The notes under the pieces were generated by a model that saw only the letters and a program-made list of their open reading frames with translations, was not told the origin of the DNA and made no database searches. A stretch of 64,000 bases of DNA from an alpha proteobacterium U9-1i. GTDB lineage: Bacteria; Pseudomonadota; Alphaproteobacteria; Caulobacterales; Aquidulcibacteraceae. Location: assembly GCA_000974665.1 (NCBI GenBank), contig BBSY01000005.1, positions 62,001-126,000 of the forward strand, written 5' to 3'. Numbering within the stretch: the first letter of the stretch is position 1; each line of letters begins with the position of its first letter. Shown in pieces: positions 52,160-59,836 of the stretch. The position numbers and the translations under genes were made by a program.

Positions 52160-52357
52160 ATGCTGCATTACAATACCTGCGTGACCTGCGATTGCGGGGC
52201 CCGCTACGAACGCGCCGAAGTACGCTTGCCGATCAAGGACATTGGCGTTTTCGAATGCCACGATTGCGGCAAGATGCTTGAGCACTGGCACAGCCAGACC
52301 GTGCCGCATTTCCGCGCCGCGGCCAGCGCGCCGGAACGCAAGACGTCCGCAGCTTAG
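52160..52357 (+). CDS. small zinc-ribbon protein
   Basis: A 65-residue protein from ATG 52160 after GGGGAATTTC. The cysteines TCVTCDCG and ECHDCGKM form a plausible CxxC/CxC zinc ribbon. The rest is HYNTCVTCDCGARYERAEVR at the N-terminus and a basic alanine-rich tail. Similar short zinc-ribbon proteins are found in many alphaproteobacteria, with no known role; nucleic-acid or protein binding is possible. Its 3' end overlaps the histidine kinase gene on the opposite strand by 4 nt. Confidence 0.65.
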   Translation: MLHYNTCVTCDCGARYERAEVRLPIKDIGVFECHDCGKMLEHWHSQTVPHFRAAASAPERKTSAA

Positions 52358-53343
52358 CCGCCGCCGGTCCGGCGGTCCGGCGGGTTGGGCCAATCGAAGA
52401 CGCACGCGAGCACCTGCTCGCCCATCTCGTACCGCACGCTGGCGTCCTCCAACGAGTTCAACGCTGCGCGGATCAAGCCTGCGCCGAGGCCAGCGCCCTC
52501 GCCAGCGTTGATCCGGCCGATCCCGACCTCGCGCCATTCAACCGAGACGCGGCCATCCTGTTCACTCCATTCAATGCGCACCAAACCCTGCGGTGTCGCA
52601 AGCGCGCCGTACTTCATGGAATTGGTTGCAAGTTCATAGAGCGCCATGCTGAGACCGGTGACTGCCGTGCGCGGCACGTTCAATCTTGAGCCGCGCTTCA
52701 CTTCCAGTCGGGGGTTTGGGAGGAACGGCGCGAGTGTGGACTCGATCAATGTTTGAAGATCGACATTGTCCCAATCGCGCTTGAGCAACAGATCTTGCGC
52801 GGCGGCCAGCGCGATCAGACGCTGCTCAAGCCGATCGCGATATTCAGGGACGCTGCCGACGTTGCCGGCAATTTTACGCGACAGCGACTGAACCACCGCA
52901 ATGATGTTCTTGATCCGATGCACAGATTCACGCGTCGCCAGCACGCGACTGTGCTCGGACGCCGCGATCTGGTCCATCAGCAAGCGCGCTCCGCCGCTGG
53001 TCAGCACCGTCAACGTTGCCGTGAAAAGATAGACGATTGTCGTCGCGCCCTGGATCGCACTCGGCGGCCCGTTGAGGTTGGGCGCGATCCACAGCCACCA
53101 CGCCGACGCCGCACTCACGACCACGGCGAAGACACCAACGCGCAATCCCCCAGCAAAGGCGGCGATAACGATGGCGGGATAGAGCGTGATGAAGGGCGGC
53201 AACGGCTGTTGGGCCACCGCGTCGAGCGGAAACCTCGCCAAGATGCCGACGCCAATCACCAGCAGCGCGACGACATAGGCGAGCGGGCCGCCCGTGCGAG
53301 GCAGCAATGCCTTCAGGCGTTGCAGGTCGATCCCTTGTGCCAT
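52354..53343 (-). CDS. HWE-family sensor histidine kinase
   Basis: A 329-residue membrane kinase. Helices at about 18-35, 46-66, 70-88 and 100-118 form a DUF4118-like sensor region. The HWE/HisKA_2 core begins RESVHRIKNIIAVVQSLSRK, with phospho-acceptor histidine at about residue 142; the ATP-binding half shows ALYELATNSMKYGALATPQG (N box) and the VEWREVG segment, HWE style. The cognate response regulator is not adjacent. It is 18 nt upstream of a same-strand DUF3052 gene's stop, so it may not share its transcript. Confidence 0.86.
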   Translation of the reverse strand: MAQGIDLQRLKALLPRTGGPLAYVVALLVIGVGILARFPLDAVAQQPLPPFITLYPAIVIAAFAGGLRVGVFAVVVSAASAWWLWIAPNLNGPPSAIQGATTIVYLFTATLTVLTSGGARLLMDQIAASEHSRVLATRESVHRIKNIIAVVQSLSRKIAGNVGSVPEYRDRLEQRLIALAAAQDLLLKRDWDNVDLQTLIESTLAPFLPNPRLEVKRGSRLNVPRTAVTGLSMALYELATNSMKYGALATPQGLVRIEWSEQDGRVSVEWREVGIGRINAGEGAGLGAGLIRAALNSLEDASVRYEMGEQVLACVFDWPNPPDRRTGGG

Positions 53344-53361
53344 GCCCCCTCCGCGCAGGCG

Positions 53362-53766
53362 CTAGCGCAGCGCCTTGCGTATAACGAGTTTGAGCCCGGA
53401 CCAGGTTTCATCCACGGCGCAAACTTTTATGTCTACGTATCCCATCGGCAGCGCGATCCTACGGATCGTGTCCTCAGTGATGTCGGTGGAGACTTTCGAG
53501 GCCTTCTTCGGCCACGATACCCAAACCTGCCCTTCGACCGCCAATAATGGTCGCAGCTTCTTCAAGTCTGCTTCGAGCTTGGCGGCGCTCGTGTGGAACA
53601 CGTGGGCGGCCGGCAAGTCCTTCGAAGCGCGGGCAAGGTAGCGCGGAATTATGTGCTCCTCGATCTCGGCCTGGACGCTCGCGGGCATGCTTTTCGCCCA
53701 AAGCGCGCCGCCCTCCTTGAGGCCGAGCTTTTTCGCCAAGGGTGTTCCTGAATAGCCGGCCGGCAC
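53362..53766 (-). CDS. DUF3052 family protein
   Basis: A 134-residue soluble protein starting at a GTG (53766) that directly follows the TGA of the upstream gene. [24 protein letters not shown], then [21 protein letters not shown], then [23 protein letters not shown] and [11 protein letters not shown] match DUF3052, a single-domain family with no known function. The order with the small membrane protein is consistent with a two-gene operon read in the direction small protein, DUF3052, HWE kinase. Confidence 0.82.
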   Translation of the reverse strand: MPAGYSGTPLAKKLGLKEGGALWAKSMPASVQAEIEEHIIPRYLARASKDLPAAHVFHTSAAKLEADLKKLRPLLAVEGQVWVSWPKKASKVSTDITEDTIRRIALPMGYVDIKVCAVDETWSGLKLVIRKALR

Positions 53767-53958
53767 TCAGCTCTCTCCCCGCTCGCCGCCTTGGCGCTGG
53801 TGAAGCTTGGCCAGGAGCTCGCGCTCCTGAATGTCCATCTGATTTTGCGCCCTGCGGGCTTCGATTTGGTCGTCGACCCGCTTGCGGGACCGGCGCGCCC
53901 AGGCCGCGACGGCCAGAACGGCCATCCCTCCAAGTCCGAGTACGAAAAACCAGATCAT
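53767..53958 (-). CDS. small membrane protein
   Basis: A 63-residue protein with one N-terminal helix ([21 protein letters not shown]) followed by a charged coiled-coil-like tail ([20 protein letters not shown]). Starts at ATG 53958. No family recognised. It abuts DUF3052: its TGA is at 53767-53769 and the DUF3052 GTG is at 53764-53766, implying translational coupling. Confidence 0.6.
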   Translation of the reverse strand: MIWFFVLGLGGMAVLAVAAWARRSRKRVDDQIEARRAQNQMDIQERELLAKLHQRQGGERGES

Positions 53959-54072
53959 GGCCGCTCCTCTTGCCCCCGCTGCCGTGCGGCCTGGGTATCC
54001 CTTGCCCCGCCGGGGGCTTTAGGCTATCAGCCCCGCTTCCCGTTTCGCCCCCGAGCACCAGGATTTACGGCC

Positions 54073-54306
54073 ATGAAAGCCGAAGGCCATCCCGACTACC
54101 ACATGATCACCGTCCAGATGACGGATGGGTCCACCTACAAGACGCGTTCGACCTACGGCGAGGAAGGCGCGACCTTGGCGCTGGAAATCGACCCGAAGGT
54201 TCACCCGGCCTGGACCGGCGGCAACCAGACGCTGCTCGATCGCGGCGGCCGCGTGTCGCGCTTCAACGACAAGTTCGGCGGCTTCATGAAGAAGAAGGAA
54301 GGCTGA
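54073..54306 (+). CDS. rpmE: 50S ribosomal protein L31
   Basis: A 77-residue bL31 from ATG 54073: [59 protein letters not shown]. It has no cysteine, so it is the zinc-free (C-) form, matching the zinc-free L36 elsewhere in the window. L31 bridges the 30S head and the 50S central protuberance. A strong terminator follows. The DUF1465 gene is convergent. Confidence 0.93.
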   Translation: MKAEGHPDYHMITVQMTDGSTYKTRSTYGEEGATLALEIDPKVHPAWTGGNQTLLDRGGRVSRFNDKFGGFMKKKEG

Positions 54307-54330
54307 GGCCTTCCGAAGGCACAAGTTCGA

Positions 54331-54359
54331 ACGCCCGCGCCTCTGGCGCGGGCGTTTTT
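54331..54359 (+). terminator. intrinsic terminator after rpmE
   Basis: ACGCCCGCGCC, loop TCT, GGCGCGGGCGT, then TTTTT. An 11-bp stem followed by a T-run, 24 nt after the rpmE stop. Confidence 0.9.
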
Positions 54360-54381
54360 GTTTGGCCGACTGGTGGATTGA

Positions 54382-54909
54382 TTAGCGCCCGAACGCCGCG
54401 TTGAGCTTCGCCAGTTGATCGCTGACGCCGTTGCCGGCGGGGGCTTCTTCGCCACCTTCACCGTACATCACCTCGTCGAGCCGGCGGACGCGTTCGTAAA
54501 TCGCCGCGCCCCGGCCGATAAGGGTCTTCAGAGCCTCGGGCAAATCCTCCGCGCCGGCAAAGCCTGGGCTGGCCTGCGGCTCACGAGCAATCATGCGATA
54601 CTTTTCGCCGGTGGCGTCCTTCATCGCGATCTCGCCGTCGCGTACCGCCTTCTGCACCAGCAGCCAGGAGGCTACCTGCATCAGCCGCGTGGTGAGGCGC
54701 ATGCTCTCGCCGGCATAGGCCAAAGCGGCAGCGCGTGAGAGACGCTTGGAGGCGGCCCGGCCCGGCCCATCGAGATAGGCGGCGGTTTCCTCAACGAGCC
54801 CCATACCTTCCTTGAAGGTGCGCTCGAACATCTCGGTTTTGGCGAATTCGGCGGCGCGTTTGCCGTCCGGAGCAACGCTGTTGGGGGAAAGCTGGGTTTT
54901 TTCAGTCAT
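54382..54909 (-). CDS. DUF1465 family protein
   Basis: A 175-residue all-helical protein from ATG 54909. It contains MFERTFKEGMGLVEETAAYLDG, KRLSRAAALAYAGESMRLTTRL, MQVASWLLVQKAVRDGE and a C-terminal ERVRRLDEVMYGE segment, the pattern of DUF1465, an alphaproteobacterial family that includes proteins annotated as regulator-like or cell-envelope associated, without firm function. It lies beside rpmE and DUF1192, a common neighbourhood in this class. Confidence 0.85.
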   Translation of the reverse strand: MTEKTQLSPNSVAPDGKRAAEFAKTEMFERTFKEGMGLVEETAAYLDGPGRAASKRLSRAAALAYAGESMRLTTRLMQVASWLLVQKAVRDGEIAMKDATGEKYRMIAREPQASPGFAGAEDLPEALKTLIGRGAAIYERVRRLDEVMYGEGGEEAPAGNGVSDQLAKLNAAFGR

Positions 54910-54959
54910 GGCTTTCCGGACTTCGCAAACCGCAGGCCGCTCGGGCCCGGCGCCACACC

Positions 54960-55160
54960 TTACGACGGCCTGACGCCAAACACCGAATCCGCGGCCGCGC
55001 GCTGGGCGCGCTTGGATTGGATCGCGCGTTCGCACTGGGCGATCTCGGCGCGGAGGCGCTCAATCCTGTCTTCAAGATCGCCAATGGTGGCGTTCTCGAG
55101 CTGCGCTTCGAGCGATGCCGGCTTTTTTACCGGCGGGGCGAACGGATCATCGTCCAACAT
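54960..55160 (-). CDS. DUF1192 family protein
   Basis: A 66-residue protein from ATG 55160 (a longer open frame exists but only this part is conserved). It starts LDDDPFAPPVKKPASLEAQL and continues GDLEDRIERLRAEIAQCERAI, a short coiled coil. This is the DUF1192 family, small alphaproteobacterial proteins of unknown function. It is 50 nt upstream of the DUF1465 gene on the same strand and is divergent from the quinone oxidoreductase. Confidence 0.85.
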   Translation of the reverse strand: MLDDDPFAPPVKKPASLEAQLENATIGDLEDRIERLRAEIAQCERAIQSKRAQRAAADSVFGVRPS

Positions 55161-55235
55161 GGCCTGACCTCCGCTATGATCGTACCTCAACTCCGCCGTA
55201 AGCTTAAGCGGACATGCCGGGCCGAAAGGGAGAAC

Positions 55236-56195
55236 ATGCAAAGAATCCTTCATAGCCCCGATGCGCCGCTCCGCTTGGTCACCGCTGAAAAGCCGAGCCC
55301 CGGCCCCGGCGAGATTCTGATCCGGGTCGCCGCCGCCGGCCTCAACCGGCCCGACCTGATGCAGCGCGCCGGCCTCTATCCGCCGCCGCCTGGCGCGCCG
55401 GACACAATGGGGCTTGAGGTCTCCGGCGAAATCGAAGCGCTCGGACCCGGCGTCACGCGCTGGCATCTTTACGATAAGGTCACCGCGCTTCTCTCCGGCG
55501 GCGGCTACGCCACATACGCCATCGCGCACGAAGGCGCGGCCCTGCCCGCGCCGTCGCGGCTCAGCATGAGTGAAGCAGCGGCGTTGCCGGAAACCGTGTT
55601 TACCGTGTGGGCGAACGTGTTCGAGAGTGCAGCGTTGCTGCCAGGCGAAACATTGTTGGTTCATGGCGGCGCCTCCGGCATCGGCACCACCGCGATCCAA
55701 ATGGCGAAGGCGCACGGCGCGCGCTTGTTCGCAACGGCAGGCGACGATGCCAAGGTCGCGCTTTGCAAGAAGCTCGGCGCTGATCGCGCCATCAATTATC
55801 GCACCGAGGACTTCGAGGAAATTGTGCGGGTCGAAGGCGGCGCTGATGTCGTGCTCGACATGGTCGGCGGGCCATACATTCAAAAGAACATCAACATTAT
55901 GAACGAGCGCGGGCGCATCGTCATGATCGCCTTTCTAAAGGGTCCGCAGGCCGATCTCAATTTGATGCGTATGATGCTGAAGCGGATCACGCTCACAGGC
56001 TCAACGCTGCGCTCACGCTCCAATGAGGAAAAAGCCCGGATTGCGCGTGCGGTGGAAAAACACGTCTGGCCGTGGATCGAGGCCGGCAAGGTGAAACCGG
56101 TGATCGACAGCACCTTCCCGCTCTCCGACGCCGAGGCCGCGCACGCACGGCTGCAAGGCGGGGCGCACGCGGGGAAGATTGTCTTGGTCGCCTAG
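55236..56195 (+). CDS. NAD(P)H-quinone oxidoreductase, PIG3/QOR-type zinc-free MDR
   Basis: A 319-residue medium-chain dehydrogenase/reductase from ATG 55236, preceded by AAGGGAG. GroES-like N-terminus: EILIRVAAAGLNRPDLMQRAGLYPPP, and GLEVSGEIEALGPGV. The NADPH Rossmann motif LLVHGGASGIGTTAIQMAKAHG starts near 135. No zinc-ligand cysteine is present at the usual site (MDR enzymes of the PIG3/QOR branch lack zinc). The C-terminus ends GGAHAGKIVLV. It reduces quinones or related electrophiles with NADPH. It overlaps the small convergent gene by 4 nt. Confidence 0.9.
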   Translation: MQRILHSPDAPLRLVTAEKPSPGPGEILIRVAAAGLNRPDLMQRAGLYPPPPGAPDTMGLEVSGEIEALGPGVTRWHLYDKVTALLSGGGYATYAIAHEGAALPAPSRLSMSEAAALPETVFTVWANVFESAALLPGETLLVHGGASGIGTTAIQMAKAHGARLFATAGDDAKVALCKKLGADRAINYRTEDFEEIVRVEGGADVVLDMVGGPYIQKNINIMNERGRIVMIAFLKGPQADLNLMRMMLKRITLTGSTLRSRSNEEKARIARAVEKHVWPWIEAGKVKPVIDSTFPLSDAEAAHARLQGGAHAGKIVLVA

Positions 56196-56371
56196 GGCTT
56201 TGCGTTCTTCGACTTGACGTGTTCGTTGTTCGTGCGCTCAGCGCCGCCGAACACATCTTCCTCGTCCACGGGCCGGTTGCCGCCCTTCTGAGGCGGCGGC
56301 GCGGCGGCGCCTGGCTTTAGGCCAGACTTGGCGCCTTTAACGGGCTCGGGTCGGCTCGGCTGGTTTGGCAT
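56192..56371 (-). CDS. small proline-rich hypothetical protein
   Basis: A 59-residue protein from ATG 56371 (the frame also opens at 56419). It has basic/proline-rich PNQPSRPEPVKGAKSGLKPG, AAAPPPQKGGNRPVDEED and an NNEHVKSKNAKP end. No domain, signal peptide or membrane helix; intrinsically disordered by composition. The 3' end overlaps the quinone oxidoreductase stop by 4 nt. Coding potential is moderate. Confidence 0.45.
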   Translation of the reverse strand: MPNQPSRPEPVKGAKSGLKPGAAAPPPQKGGNRPVDEEDVFGGAERTNNEHVKSKNAKP

Positions 56372-56440
56372 CGCGCGCGTCCTCACAGTTCGTGAGGGCA
56401 ACACGGAAATCGCGGGCACGTTCCGACTGCGGCCTGCGCG

Positions 56441-56986
56441 CTATTGAGGCGCCGCCATTTCTTGCAAGAACGCGCACTCCTGCGCCTCAGCCAATTCGTA
56501 GAGGCGCTGCCCACGCATCATCTGCGGCATCATGTTTTCGACACCGCCCATCATTGCCGCGCTCTCGCGATTATTCGCATCGGCCTGCGCCTGCATGCCA
56601 CTGATCTGCGCCTGCATGGCCAGTGACTGCGCATAGCCCGCGCCGGGAATAAAGGAACTCGCCAAGCCGCCGATGATGGATGACATCGCCATGCCGGACA
56701 TTGCGCTGCGCGCATCTTGAGCTTGATTTTGCCGAGACTGCGCCCACTGACCGAGCGACGCGATCTGAGCCTGCATCGCCGGATCATTCATCGTCATAAT
56801 CATTTCAGATTGGATGGCGTCGCAGGTCATGTGCTCATCGCCGGGTCTGGCCGCCGCGGCTTGTGCGGCCGCCATGGAGGTTTCGAGCGATTGCCCGGCC
56901 GCCATCATCTGATCTTGGCCCGGTTGGGCGAACGCCGTTGGCGCGACCAAGAGACTTAACGCAATGAGGACGGGCGCAGCACGCAT
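56441..56986 (-). CDS. exported Met/Gln/Ala-rich protein of unknown function
   Basis: A 181-residue protein with a signal peptide (about residues 1-20, ending TAFAQ). The mature sequence is low in aromatic residues and rich in Met, Gln and Ala: GQDQMMAAGQSLETSMAAAQ, MAMSSIIGGLASSFIPGAGYAQS and MAMQAQISGMQAQADANN. The hydrophobic centre could form a membrane helix. Two cysteines (DAIQ region and ECAFL) might pair. No family is recognised. Divergent from trcR. Confidence 0.6.
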   Translation of the reverse strand: MRAAPVLIALSLLVAPTAFAQPGQDQMMAAGQSLETSMAAAQAAAARPGDEHMTCDAIQSEMIMTMNDPAMQAQIASLGQWAQSRQNQAQDARSAMSGMAMSSIIGGLASSFIPGAGYAQSLAMQAQISGMQAQADANNRESAAMMGGVENMMPQMMRGQRLYELAEAQECAFLQEMAAPQ

Positions 56987-57238
56987 CAGAACCTCCCCTT
57001 CCGCATGAGCGATCGCCGTACTCTCCGGCGGTTGAGCTGAATGCTCAATGAGGAAAGGCTGCTCGGATCGCTGAATCTACCCAAAATCGCCGCGCCGCTG
57101 CCTTCCCAAGCCGCGCTGCCGGCGCTATATCCGCCGCAACTGACTTGGTCCGCGCCCGGATCCGTCAGCCCGTTGCTCCATCTGGCCCGAGCGCCTGGCG
57201 ACGACGCCGGGCGCTTTTGCATATCTGGAGCCTCCCCC

Positions 57239-57877
57239 ATGACCGTCGTTCTGATGCCGAAGGCCACCGCCGTTTGGTTGATCGAGAACACCTCGCTCGC
57301 GTTCAATCAGATCGCCGAGTTCTGCGGTCTGCACCCGCTTGAAGTGCAAGGGATCGCTAACGAGGACGTGGCCAAGGGCATTCGCGGCGTAGACCCGATC
57401 GCCGGCGGCTTTCTGTCGCGCGAAGAGATCGCCAAGGGCGAAGCCAGCGACACCCACGTTCTAAAGCCGCTCGAGCAAAAGCGCATCGATCTGCCGCAAG
57501 TGAAGAAGAAGGGCGCGCGCTACACGCCGGTCGCGCGCCGCGGCGACCGCCCGGACGCCATCGCCTGGTTCCTGAAGAACCATCCCGAGGTCGCGGATTC
57601 CAAGATCGTAAAACTGATCGGCACGACCAAAGCCACGATCGAGCAAGTGCGCAATCGCACGCACTGGAACTCGCCGCAGATCAAGCCGGTCGATCCGGTT
57701 ACCATTGGCCTGTGCACGCAGATTGAACTCGACGGCGTCGTTCAGGAAGCGGCCGCCGCGAAAGCCCGCGCCGACGCCCGCGCCGCCAAGGCTGGCGCCA
57801 AGACGCTGAAGAGCGCCCAGGAGACCGTGCCCGCTGAAACCTACGAGGACGCAGCGGCGAGCGACGACGCCCAATAA
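57239..57877 (+). CDS. DUF1013 cell-cycle regulator TrcR
   Basis: A 212-residue protein from ATG 57239. The N-terminal region VVLMPKATAVWLIENTSLAF, NQIAEFCGLHPLEVQGIANE and GIRGVDPIAGGFLSR is the DUF1013 signature. The central part has helix-turn-helix-like QVRNRTHWNSPQIKPVDPVT. The last 50 residues are alanine/glutamate-rich. Family members in alphaproteobacteria act as transcriptional regulators linked to the cell cycle (TrcR). A terminator directly follows. It is preceded by a 250-nt intergenic region. Confidence 0.85.
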   Translation: MTVVLMPKATAVWLIENTSLAFNQIAEFCGLHPLEVQGIANEDVAKGIRGVDPIAGGFLSREEIAKGEASDTHVLKPLEQKRIDLPQVKKKGARYTPVARRGDRPDAIAWFLKNHPEVADSKIVKLIGTTKATIEQVRNRTHWNSPQIKPVDPVTIGLCTQIELDGVVQEAAAAKARADARAAKAGAKTLKSAQETVPAETYEDAAASDDAQ

Positions 57878-57905
57878 GCGACGCGCCGCAAAAGCGCCCA
57901 TTTCA

Positions 57906-57938
57906 AATCCCCCGATGCGCAAGCCTCGGGGGATTTTT
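57906..57938 (+). terminator. intrinsic terminator after trcR that contains the next gene's RBS
   Basis: AATCCCCCGA pairs with TCGGGGGATT (10 bp, 10-nt loop) and is followed by TTT within TTTTTC. The GGGGGA of the right arm (57928-57933) is also the likely Shine-Dalgarno for the ATG at 57940. Thus a transcript that reads through would fold with its ribosome site in the stem. Confidence 0.8.
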
Positions 57939-57939
57939 C

Positions 57940-58524
57940 ATGCGCACATTTTTGCTCGCAGCCGGGATTGCGATCCCGTTTGTGTATTTTGCCAACCTGT
58001 TTGGCGTCGGCGCCATCACGCCAGGGTTTGACCAGGGCGCGCTGCTGCCGAGTGAGCTTGGCCGTGACGGCATGGCCAACGCAATGTTGTTCAACGCAGG
58101 GCTGATGGCGACAGGCGCTTGCGGCGTGCTGGCCGCGTTGGGACTTTTTCTCGCGCTGAGACAGAATAGTGGCGGGGTGATTCTCGCTGGCCTCACTGCG
58201 CTTTGCATGCTCGCTTTCGGCGTGTCGATGATCGTTTACGGCGTATTTTCGCTGCCGGATCCACGCCACTACAGCCCAAGCTTGCTCATCATCGCCAGCA
58301 TGTTGGCGCCGTTGTTCGGCGCCTTCGCTCTGAAGCCTGGCGGCGCGGATCGATGGATCTTGCTTGCGGGCTTCGTCGCCGGGCTTGGCATGATTGCGCT
58401 CAGCGCTGGTCTTGGCGGCTTCGCCACGGAGCAGAACGTCGGTTGGATCGTGCGTGCGCACGGCGCCATTGCCTTCGCAACATTCGCGTATCTGTGCTGG
58501 GCCGTCTTGCGCCGTGCGCGCTAA
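57940..58524 (+). CDS. DUF998-like membrane protein
   Basis: A 194-residue polytopic protein with six hydrophobic segments: around residues 3-22, 45-66, 72-97, 109-128, 136-158 and 170-190. The pattern FLLAAGIAIPFVYFANLFGVGAI, MFNAGLMATGACGVLAALGLF, SLPDPRHYSPSLLIIASM and GWIVRAHGAIAFATFAYLCW matches the DUF998 membrane family. Function unknown. The RBS lies inside the trcR terminator stem, so translation may depend on read-through or on an internal promoter. Confidence 0.7.
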   Translation: MRTFLLAAGIAIPFVYFANLFGVGAITPGFDQGALLPSELGRDGMANAMLFNAGLMATGACGVLAALGLFLALRQNSGGVILAGLTALCMLAFGVSMIVYGVFSLPDPRHYSPSLLIIASMLAPLFGAFALKPGGADRWILLAGFVAGLGMIALSAGLGGFATEQNVGWIVRAHGAIAFATFAYLCWAVLRRAR

Positions 58525-59111
58525 GTTTCGATCAGCACGCGGCCGACCAATTGCTCGAACGCCTCCTGCATCCGTTGCGGCGTGTGCTTGTGGCCGCCTT
58601 CGCGCCACCATTTAAGCAGCGCGATGAAACCGCCCGCGATGAACACCGCGGCCTCCTGGCGTTGTACGGGTGACCAGTCCGGCCTGCGGCGCTCGAGATT
58701 GGCTTCCGCAATCTCGCGTAACTTCAACTCCGCCGCCCGCATCTGGCGCGCGTAAACGGTTGAACGCGTCATGGCCGCCGAAAGCCCCCGCGCATCGCCG
58801 ATATGAGTGAACAATGCGCGCGACGGCAACACGTCGGTGCGATCGGGATAGCGCTCCGCGTAGGCTGCTTCCGTGCGTGCGATCATATCAACGAACGAGC
58901 GCACCAGGAAATCGTCTTTTGACGCGAAGTGCTGGTAAAAAGTTGAGCGGCTGACGCCCGCCTCCTCGGCAATGTCGCTGACTTCCAGCGCATCGATATC
59001 GGCATCCTTCGCGCCCAGGCTGAACATGGCCTCGGCCAGCAGACGCCGCGTCCGTGCGGCGCGCCGGTCGATGCCTGTGAAAAGATCGGTTCCCGTTTTG
59101 CTATCGGACAT
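58521..59111 (-). CDS. TetR/AcrR transcriptional regulator
   Basis: A 196-residue regulator from ATG 59111 (a GTG at 59114 also fits). The N-terminal helix-turn-helix is RRLLAEAMFSLGAKDADIDA, with recognition part VSDIAEEAGVSRSTFYQHFASKD. The remainder is helical with an HKHTPQRMQEAFEQLVGRVL end. It diverges from a membrane protein/retropepsin operon with an 89-nt gap that holds a GTCCG/CGGAC inverted repeat. It probably represses that operon and itself. Its 3' end overlaps the DUF998 gene by 4 nt. Confidence 0.87.
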   Translation of the reverse strand: MSDSKTGTDLFTGIDRRAARTRRLLAEAMFSLGAKDADIDALEVSDIAEEAGVSRSTFYQHFASKDDFLVRSFVDMIARTEAAYAERYPDRTDVLPSRALFTHIGDARGLSAAMTRSTVYARQMRAAELKLREIAEANLERRRPDWSPVQRQEAAVFIAGGFIALLKWWREGGHKHTPQRMQEAFEQLVGRVLIET

Positions 59112-59124
59112 CACCGCCCCTCAT

Positions 59125-59144
59125 GTCCGCGAACAGCGCCGGAC
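59125..59144. promoter_or_regulatory. candidate TetR operator
   Basis: GTCCG and CGGAC at 59125-59129 and 59140-59144, ten bases apart, in the 89-nt divergent gap. Location and length are right for a TetR operator, but 5-bp arms could be chance. Confidence 0.3.
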
Positions 59145-59200
59145 CTCATCGCCGGCGCAGTCTAGCCTTGATTGTTGCTGGCATATTTCAGGGGAACATC

Positions 59201-59836
59201 ATGAGCATGGAACGGGCCGGCGGATTGGCTCTCGCGGTGGGCGCGATCGCCTACATCGCGTTGATGAGCGTTCACCCAAGCCACGCCGGCGGCAACCCTC
59301 AGTTCGGGCCCTTCACGCTGTCCGGCATCGTTCATGCGACGGCCCTCACGGTGAAGCCGATCCTGGTGTTTGGCTTCTTCGCGTTCTCGCGTTGGCTGAG
59401 CCTCGAGCGCCCGCTGGTCGCGCTCGGTTTCAGCTTTTACGCGCTCGCCGCGTTGTTCACGATGCTGGCGGGCACGATGAGCGGTTTGATGTTCCCGTAC
59501 ATGGTCGCCGCCGCGCATGCGCCTGGCGGCGACGTCGAAAGCATTCGTCTGCTGGCGCAATATACGACGTGGCTGAACCGCTCGTTCGCGCAAGTCCACT
59601 ATGACTTCGTCTCTGTCGCCATCCTGATCTGGTCGATCGCTTGGCAGCCCAAGACACCGTACGGCTGGGGCGCGCGCGCGCTCGGCTTTGTGGTGGGCCT
59701 CGGCGTGCTTGGATGGCAATTCTCCGGAACAATGAATCTAGAAGCTCGCCAGGGCGCGCTGATCGTCACCGCGGCCCAAGGCGTTTGGACATTGTGCGCA
59801 GCGGCTGCGTTGTTGAGCGCGAGGAAGGGCGAATGA
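59201..59836 (+). CDS. membrane protein of unknown function
   Basis: A 211-residue protein with six or so hydrophobic helices, from ATG 59201, preceded by AGGGGAAC. The start at 59123 would add 26 non-hydrophobic residues and is less likely. Segments: GLALAVGAIAYIALMSV, VHATALTVKPILVFGFFAFS, LVALGFSFYALAALFTMLAG, FVSVAILIWSIAW and so on. It overlaps the retropepsin-like gene by ATGA. A TetR regulator diverges. Function unknown. Confidence 0.65.
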   Translation: MSMERAGGLALAVGAIAYIALMSVHPSHAGGNPQFGPFTLSGIVHATALTVKPILVFGFFAFSRWLSLERPLVALGFSFYALAALFTMLAGTMSGLMFPYMVAAAHAPGGDVESIRLLAQYTTWLNRSFAQVHYDFVSVAILIWSIAWQPKTPYGWGARALGFVVGLGVLGWQFSGTMNLEARQGALIVTAAQGVWTLCAAAALLSARKGE

